DNA from: Bacteroidia bacterium | GTDB lineage: Bacteria; Bacteroidota; Bacteroidia; Flavobacteriales; Flavobacteriaceae | Length of the DNA stretch: 18,305 nucleotides | NCBI GenBank assembly: GCA_030425715.1 | Contig: JAUIAA010000007.1 | Coordinates: forward strand, 1 to 18,305 | Direction: 5' to 3' | Shown: positions 15,173-18,305 of the stretch, one piece after another | How positions within the stretch are numbered: the first letter of the stretch is position 1 | Layout: every line of letters starts with the position of its first letter | Notes under the pieces: model-generated | What the model saw: only the letters and a program-made list of their open reading frames with translations | What the model was told of the DNA's origin: nothing | Database searches by the model: none | Translations under genes and position numbers: made by a program

Positions 15173-15595
15173 TTAGGGATGCGCGTTTACCCAAACTTCA
15201 CCATCATCAAAATATTCTTTTTTCCAAATAGGAACCGTTTCTTTTAAAGTGTCTATGGCAAATTGACAAGCTGCAAATGCGGCCTTTCTATGTGCTGAAG
15301 AAACGGCAATAATTACGGGCACATCACCAATTTGTAACATTCCTTCTGCATGGTGAATTGCTATTTTATGAATAGAAAATTTATTTATCGCTTGAAGTGC
15401 AATTTTCTCCATTTCCTTAATTGCCATGCTTTTATAGGTAGAAAATTCTAGTTTAATTACCTTTTTGTTGCTTGTGGCATTTCTAACAGTCCCAACAAAA
15501 ACTGCAATTCCTCCACAAGATGGATCTTGTACAAAATCATAAGCCTCTTGTAAGTTTAACTTTTTATCCGTTATTTTTAAGAAAATATTATTCAT
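15173..15595 (-). CDS. moaE: Molybdopterin synthase catalytic subunit
   Basis: A 140-residue subunit that, with thiocarboxylated MoaD, inserts two sulfurs into cyclic pyranopterin monophosphate. Family landmarks are FVGTVRN (33-39), HHAEGMLQIGD (81-91), SAHRKAAFAAC (100-110) and the active-site lysines in LKETVPIWKKE (K118, K125/K126). The start is set at the ATG at 15595, 11 nt after the moaD stop; a TTG at 15610 that overlaps the moaD stop codon would add five residues and may be used through coupling. Its stop is 1 nt from the stop of the MutS-like gene on the other strand. Confidence 0.93.
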   Translation of the reverse strand: MNNIFLKITDKKLNLQEAYDFVQDPSCGGIAVFVGTVRNATSNKKVIKLEFSTYKSMAIKEMEKIALQAINKFSIHKIAIHHAEGMLQIGDVPVIIAVSSAHRKAAFAACQFAIDTLKETVPIWKKEYFDDGEVWVNAHP

Positions 15596-15606
15596 TTCTA
15601 TTTCAA

Positions 15607-15849
15607 TCAACCTCCGCTAACTGGAGGAATTATAGCAACGATATCACCATGGTTTAAAACCAAATCTTTATCGGCGTAAGCTTCATTTACAGCAACTGCA
15701 TACTCAAAAATAGCCTCAAAATTAGAAAATTTTGAGGCAAGTTTTTCTTGCAATTGTGTTACCGAGGTATTGCTTTCTACCTCTATATTTAAACTACTTC
15801 GCTGGGTAATATCTTTGGCAATACCAAAAAACAAAACTTCTATTTGCAT
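15607..15849 (-). CDS. moaD: Molybdopterin synthase sulfur carrier subunit
   Basis: An 80-residue ubiquitin-like protein that ends in VSGG. The final glycine is adenylylated by MoeB and turned into the thiocarboxylate used by MoaE. The conserved HGDIVAIIPPVSGG end is typical of MoaD. It is the first gene of a two-gene unit with moaE and has a -7 element 16 nt upstream. It lies apart from, and opposite to, the other Moco genes, so the sulfur carrier can be expressed separately from MoaA, MoaC and MoeB. Confidence 0.93.
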   Translation of the reverse strand: MQIEVLFFGIAKDITQRSSLNIEVESNTSVTQLQEKLASKFSNFEAIFEYAVAVNEAYADKDLVLNHGDIVAIIPPVSGG

Positions 15850-15865
15850 CTTTCTTACTTTGCAA

Positions 15866-15873
15866 CAAAATTA
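15866..15873 (-). promoter_or_regulatory. -7 promoter element of moaD-moaE
   Basis: Minus-strand TAATTTTG matches TAnnTTTG and ends 16 nt before the moaD ATG. The operator at 15921-15934 lies about 65-70 nt upstream of the implied start site, so an effect on moaD is possible but not of the class II type. Confidence 0.5.
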
Positions 15874-15920
15874 CCCGAAAAAAATGGAATAAAAAGTATT
15901 TCCAATTTATTTCCACCAAA

Positions 15921-15934
15921 GTAACACGAGTTAC
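15921..15934. promoter_or_regulatory. Crp/Fnr-type operator, copy 2 (GTAAC-ACGA-GTTAC)
   Basis: A perfect 5-bp inverted repeat with a 4-nt spacer in the divergent moaD/SulP gap, 21 nt upstream of the SulP -7 element. Half-sites are identical to copies 1 and 3, while the four spacer bases differ. Confidence 0.75.
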
Positions 15935-15955
15935 AGGTACTACATTTATTCTCTG

Positions 15956-15963
15956 TACTTTTG
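15956..15963 (+). promoter_or_regulatory. -7 promoter element of the SulP gene
   Basis: TACTTTTG matches TAnnTTTG. It begins 35 nt after the start of operator copy 2, the same spacing as at copy 1. It leaves a leader of about 60 nt before the ATG at 16029. Confidence 0.65.
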
Positions 15964-15980
15964 TTAAAAAATAAATTATA

Positions 15981-16010
15981 TTGGATATTGCATTTTTGTA
16001 AATCATCCAA
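15981..16010 (+). other. Predicted hairpin in the SulP leader
   Basis: TTGGATATT (15981-15989) can pair with AAT (16001-16003) and ATCCAA (16005-16010), giving nine base pairs with one bulged C and an 11-nt loop. It lies wholly within the implied 5' leader, 18 nt before the start codon. There is no poly-T tract, so it is not an intrinsic terminator. Confidence 0.4.
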
Positions 16011-16028
16011 CCATATAAAAAAGAATAA

Positions 16029-17750
16029 ATGTTGCTTAAAATCTTTCCTTTTTTACAGTGGCTTCCGTTGGTTAAAAAAACTTGGAAACAAGATTTAGTT
16101 GCGGGATTAACGGGTACAGTAATTTTAATCCCACAGGCAATAGCCTTTGCAATAATTGCTGGTTTACCTCCAGTTTACGGGTTTTATACAGCATTAGTGG
16201 CTCCTGTAATTGCTGCATTTTTTGGTTCTTCTTATCATTTGGTCACTGGTCCAGCAACTGCTATTGCCATTGTGATTTATGCTTCTATTAGCAAAATTAT
16301 AGACCCTGCCAACGATTTACAAGCCTATATTTCGTTGACCTTAGTATTTACCTTAATGACCGGTATTATTCAATTGGCCATGGGGATAGCCAAAATGGGA
16401 AAATTGGTAAATTTTGTATCGCATTCTGTTATTATAGGATTTACCGCTGGTGCAGGGTTTTTAATCGGTTTTAAACAGCTAAAACATGTGTTTGGGGTTG
16501 AAGTTCCCTCTGGAAGTACTTTTTTTGAAATTGGAAAACATATAATTTCTCACTTGAACGAAACCAATTGGTATGTTTTTATTGTAGCGGTAAGTACTAT
16601 TTTAATTGCTGTGCTGGTAAAAAAATATATCAAACCATTGGCTAATTTTTATATGCTTATTGCCATGATTTTAGGCAGCATTATTGCTTTAATTTTAGGC
16701 GGCGCACAAAATGGAATCCAATCTATTGGTAATATATCGGCAAGTTTACCTCCTTTTGGTGTACCAAAAATAAGTTTAGAAAAAATACAACTGCTTAGTT
16801 CAAGTGCTTTTACTTTAGCCTTACTTGGTTTAATTGAAGCCGTTGCTATTTCGCGTTCTGTGGCTATTTCTTCCCACCAAAAAATAGACAACAACCAAGA
16901 ATTTAAGGGACAAGGTTTGTCTAATATTGTTACCAGTTTCTTTTCAGGATTTGCTGGATCTGGTTCTTTTTCAAGAACCGCAGTAAATTTTCAAACAGGG
17001 GCAAAAACACCATTTGCTATATTTTTTACTACTGTTTTTCTAGGTATTTTATTGTTGTTATTTTCTAGCTTTACCTCTTTTTTGGTACAACCTGTATTGG
17101 GCGGAATTATACTTTTGGTAAGTTATAATTTGGTAGATTTAAAACACATTAAAAAAATTGTAAAAAGTAGCGGCAGAGAACTTATAGTGTTTGGGGTAAC
17201 TTTTTTAGGAACCTTATTTTTCGATATTGAAGTTGCTATTTTTTCAGGAATTTTATTCTCTTTGTTTTTCTATTTAGAAAAAACCGCAAAACCAAATATC
17301 GCAGTTTTAGGGACTTTAAAAAGCCATAAATTTATCAATATTATACGTGATGATTCCATTAAAGAATGTCCGCAATTAAAAATTATACGTATTGATGGCT
17401 CTATTTATTTTGGAGCTATTGAGGTAATTTCTGATTATTTCAGAAAACTATACAATCAAGGCGATATAAAGCACGTGCTCATAGTAGCTAACGGTGTAAA
17501 TTTTATAGATTTATCGGGTGCAGAATGGATTAGTAAGGAGGTTGAGAAATGGCAAAAAAGGGGTGGTGGCATCTATTTTAGCGGCTTAAAAATTGTAAGT
17601 CAAACTACCTTAATGAAAGGTGGATTTAGAGAAAATATTGGTGGGGAAAATTTTTTTAAAGATAAAAACACTGCCATTCATACCATCTATCAAAAACTAG
17701 ATAAAAATATTTGTGCAAATTGTACTGCTAGAATATTTATCGAGTGTTAG
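16029..17750 (+). CDS. SulP-family anion transporter with STAS domain
   Basis: A 573-residue inner-membrane transporter. The N-terminal 400 residues hold 10 or more membrane segments with the SulP signatures VILIPQAIAFAIIAGLPPVY (31-50), GFYTALVAPVI and VTGPATAIA (72-80). A STAS domain follows (about 430-550), with DLSGAEWI (494-501) carrying the usual loop serine. The protein ends NICANCTARIFIEC, a cysteine cluster (C562, C565, C573) outside the STAS fold. The family moves sulfate, bicarbonate, molybdate or other anions. The operator in front groups it with a thiosulfate-type transporter and a persulfide dioxygenase, which favours a sulfur anion, but the Moco genes next door keep molybdate open. 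Confidence 0.92.
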   Translation: MLLKIFPFLQWLPLVKKTWKQDLVAGLTGTVILIPQAIAFAIIAGLPPVYGFYTALVAPVIAAFFGSSYHLVTGPATAIAIVIYASISKIIDPANDLQAYISLTLVFTLMTGIIQLAMGIAKMGKLVNFVSHSVIIGFTAGAGFLIGFKQLKHVFGVEVPSGSTFFEIGKHIISHLNETNWYVFIVAVSTILIAVLVKKYIKPLANFYMLIAMILGSIIALILGGAQNGIQSIGNISASLPPFGVPKISLEKIQLLSSSAFTLALLGLIEAVAISRSVAISSHQKIDNNQEFKGQGLSNIVTSFFSGFAGSGSFSRTAVNFQTGAKTPFAIFFTTVFLGILLLLFSSFTSFLVQPVLGGIILLVSYNLVDLKHIKKIVKSSGRELIVFGVTFLGTLFFDIEVAIFSGILFSLFFYLEKTAKPNIAVLGTLKSHKFINIIRDDSIKECPQLKIIRIDGSIYFGAIEVISDYFRKLYNQGDIKHVLIVANGVNFIDLSGAEWISKEVEKWQKRGGGIYFSGLKIVSQTTLMKGGFRENIGGENFFKDKNTAIHTIYQKLDKNICANCTARIFIEC

Positions 17751-17759
17751 CAATGGAGG

Positions 17760-17773
17760 GTAACTAGTGTTAC
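17760..17773. promoter_or_regulatory. Crp/Fnr-type operator, copy 3 (GTAAC-TAGT-GTTAC)
   Basis: A perfect 5-bp inverted repeat with a 4-nt spacer, 9 nt after the SulP stop codon and 22 nt upstream of the -7 element of the metallo-beta-lactamase gene. Confidence 0.75.
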
Positions 17774-17795
17774 AAACTAGACTAGGACAATTCCT

Positions 17796-17803
17796 TATTT
17801 TTG
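17796..17803 (+). promoter_or_regulatory. -7 promoter element of the metallo-beta-lactamase-fold gene
   Basis: TATTTTTG matches TAnnTTTG. It begins 36 nt after the start of operator copy 3 and ends 20 nt before the ATG at 17824. Confidence 0.65.
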
Positions 17804-17823
17804 TACCCATAAAAATAAAAACG

Positions 17824-18305
17824 ATGAAAGTAGAACAATTATATACAGGATGCTTGTCAGAAATGGCTTATTATATTTCTTCTAACGGAGAAGCTGCCAT
17901 TATCGATCCTTTACGCGAAACGCAGCCTTATTTGGATATGGCTGAGGCCGATAATTCTAAAATAAAATACATTTTTTTAACTCATTTTCATGCCGATTTT
18001 GTTTCTGGGCAATATGATTTGGCGCAAAAAACTGGAGCAAAAATAGTTTTTGGTCCAAATGCCACAACAGAATATAAAATATACAACGGAAAAGATGGCG
18101 AAGAGTTTACAATAGGAAATATAACCCTAGAATTATTACATACTCCTGGGCATACCATGGAATCTTCCTCTTATTTATTAAGAGATGAAAACGGAAATAC
18201 GCCTTATATTTTTACAGGCGATTGCTTGTTTATTGGTGATGTTGGCAGACCCGATTTAGCGGTAAAAACCGACTTGACACAAGAAGATTTGGCCGGGCAT
18301 TTATT
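17824..18305 (+). CDS. Metallo-beta-lactamase-fold protein, probable persulfide dioxygenase (partial, 3' end beyond window)
   Basis: The first 160 residues of a longer protein. It begins MKVEQLYTGCLSEMAYYISS, then IIDPLRE, THFHADFVSGQ with the metal-binding histidines, LLHTPGHTMES and FTGDCLFIGDVGRPDLA, the order seen in ETHE1- and CstB-type persulfide dioxygenases. In the HxHxDH motif the last residue is Phe. Such iron enzymes need only two histidines and an aspartate, and Staphylococcus CstB has, as I recall, the same HADF form, so this favours an iron dioxygenase over a dizinc hydrolase. It would oxidise glutathione- or cysteine-type persulfides to sulfite. Many relatives carry one or two rhodanese domains after the region seen here; these would lie beyond the edge. 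It has its own operator and -7 element. Confidence 0.87.
   Translation, partial: MKVEQLYTGCLSEMAYYISSNGEAAIIDPLRETQPYLDMAEADNSKIKYIFLTHFHADFVSGQYDLAQKTGAKIVFGPNATTEYKIYNGKDGEEFTIGNITLELLHTPGHTMESSSYLLRDENGNTPYIFTGDCLFIGDVGRPDLAVKTDLTQEDLAGHL

Noticed and set aside
15794..16006. 70-codon minus-strand open frame running through the moaD/SulP gap.
   Set aside because: It overlaps the moaD start in another frame and covers the operator and both promoters. The translation shows no plausible domain.
1..18305. Mobile element, prophage, CRISPR or toxin-antitoxin content.
   Set aside because: I found no transposase, integrase, direct-repeat array with spacers, or small toxin pair. All genes fit ordinary chromosomal families.

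Overview
The window looks like a chromosomal segment of a member of the Flavobacteriaceae (Bacteroidetes). The grounds are the AT-rich composition, weak or absent Shine-Dalgarno sequences, repeated use of the Bacteroidetes -7 promoter element TAnnTTTG, a DUF4136 protein, a flavobacterial-type Kdo transferase and a membrane-anchored MutS-like ATPase. There are no rRNA or tRNA genes, insertion sequences, phage genes or CRISPR arrays that I can see. No stretch over 300 bases lacks a gene.

Left part (1-4504, all minus strand). Read in the direction of transcription, a nucleotide-sugar block comes first: a WbpE-like sugar aminotransferase, galE and rfbB. It ends at a hairpin. A two-gene unit follows with its own -7 element: a 50-residue membrane protein resembling DUF5993, then a DsbB-type thiol oxidoreductase. 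The 5' part of a secreted DUF4136 protein runs off the left edge. An array of six imperfect heptamers forms the galE stop codon.

Middle (4599-7513, plus strand). waaA (Kdo transferase) overlaps a Crp/Fnr-family regulator by 8 nt. Next are two half-size YeeE/YedE transporter subunits of the thiosulfate/sulfane-sulfur type.

Molybdenum cofactor (Moco) block (7587-15849). moaA, moeA, moaC, a mobA with an extra N-terminal domain, a DUF1835 gene, a moeB/rhodanese fusion and a membrane MutS-like gene run on the plus strand, the last four almost without gaps. moaD and moaE lie on the minus strand and converge on the MutS-like gene with a 1-nt gap. Together these genes cover GTP to molybdopterin, molybdenum insertion and GMP addition. 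No mogA or molybdate ABC transporter is in the window.

Right part (16029-18305, plus strand). A SulP/STAS anion transporter is followed by the start of a CstB/ETHE1-like metallo-beta-lactamase protein, probably a persulfide dioxygenase.

The most interesting signal is regulatory. The exact 14-bp palindrome GTAAC-N4-GTTAC occurs in front of the YeeE/YedE pair, the SulP gene and the metallo-beta-lactamase gene. Each copy lies 21-22 nt upstream of a TAnnTTTG element, which is the geometry of a class II Crp-type activator. The Crp/Fnr gene ends 3 nt before the first copy. Its recognition helix resembles that of cyanobacterial NtcA, whose site GTA-N8-TAC has the same form. I infer a local sulfane-sulfur or thiosulfate regulon, wrapped around Moco synthesis and run by a Crp/Fnr protein that lacks canonical cyclic-nucleotide contacts and has a single cysteine in the effector pocket.
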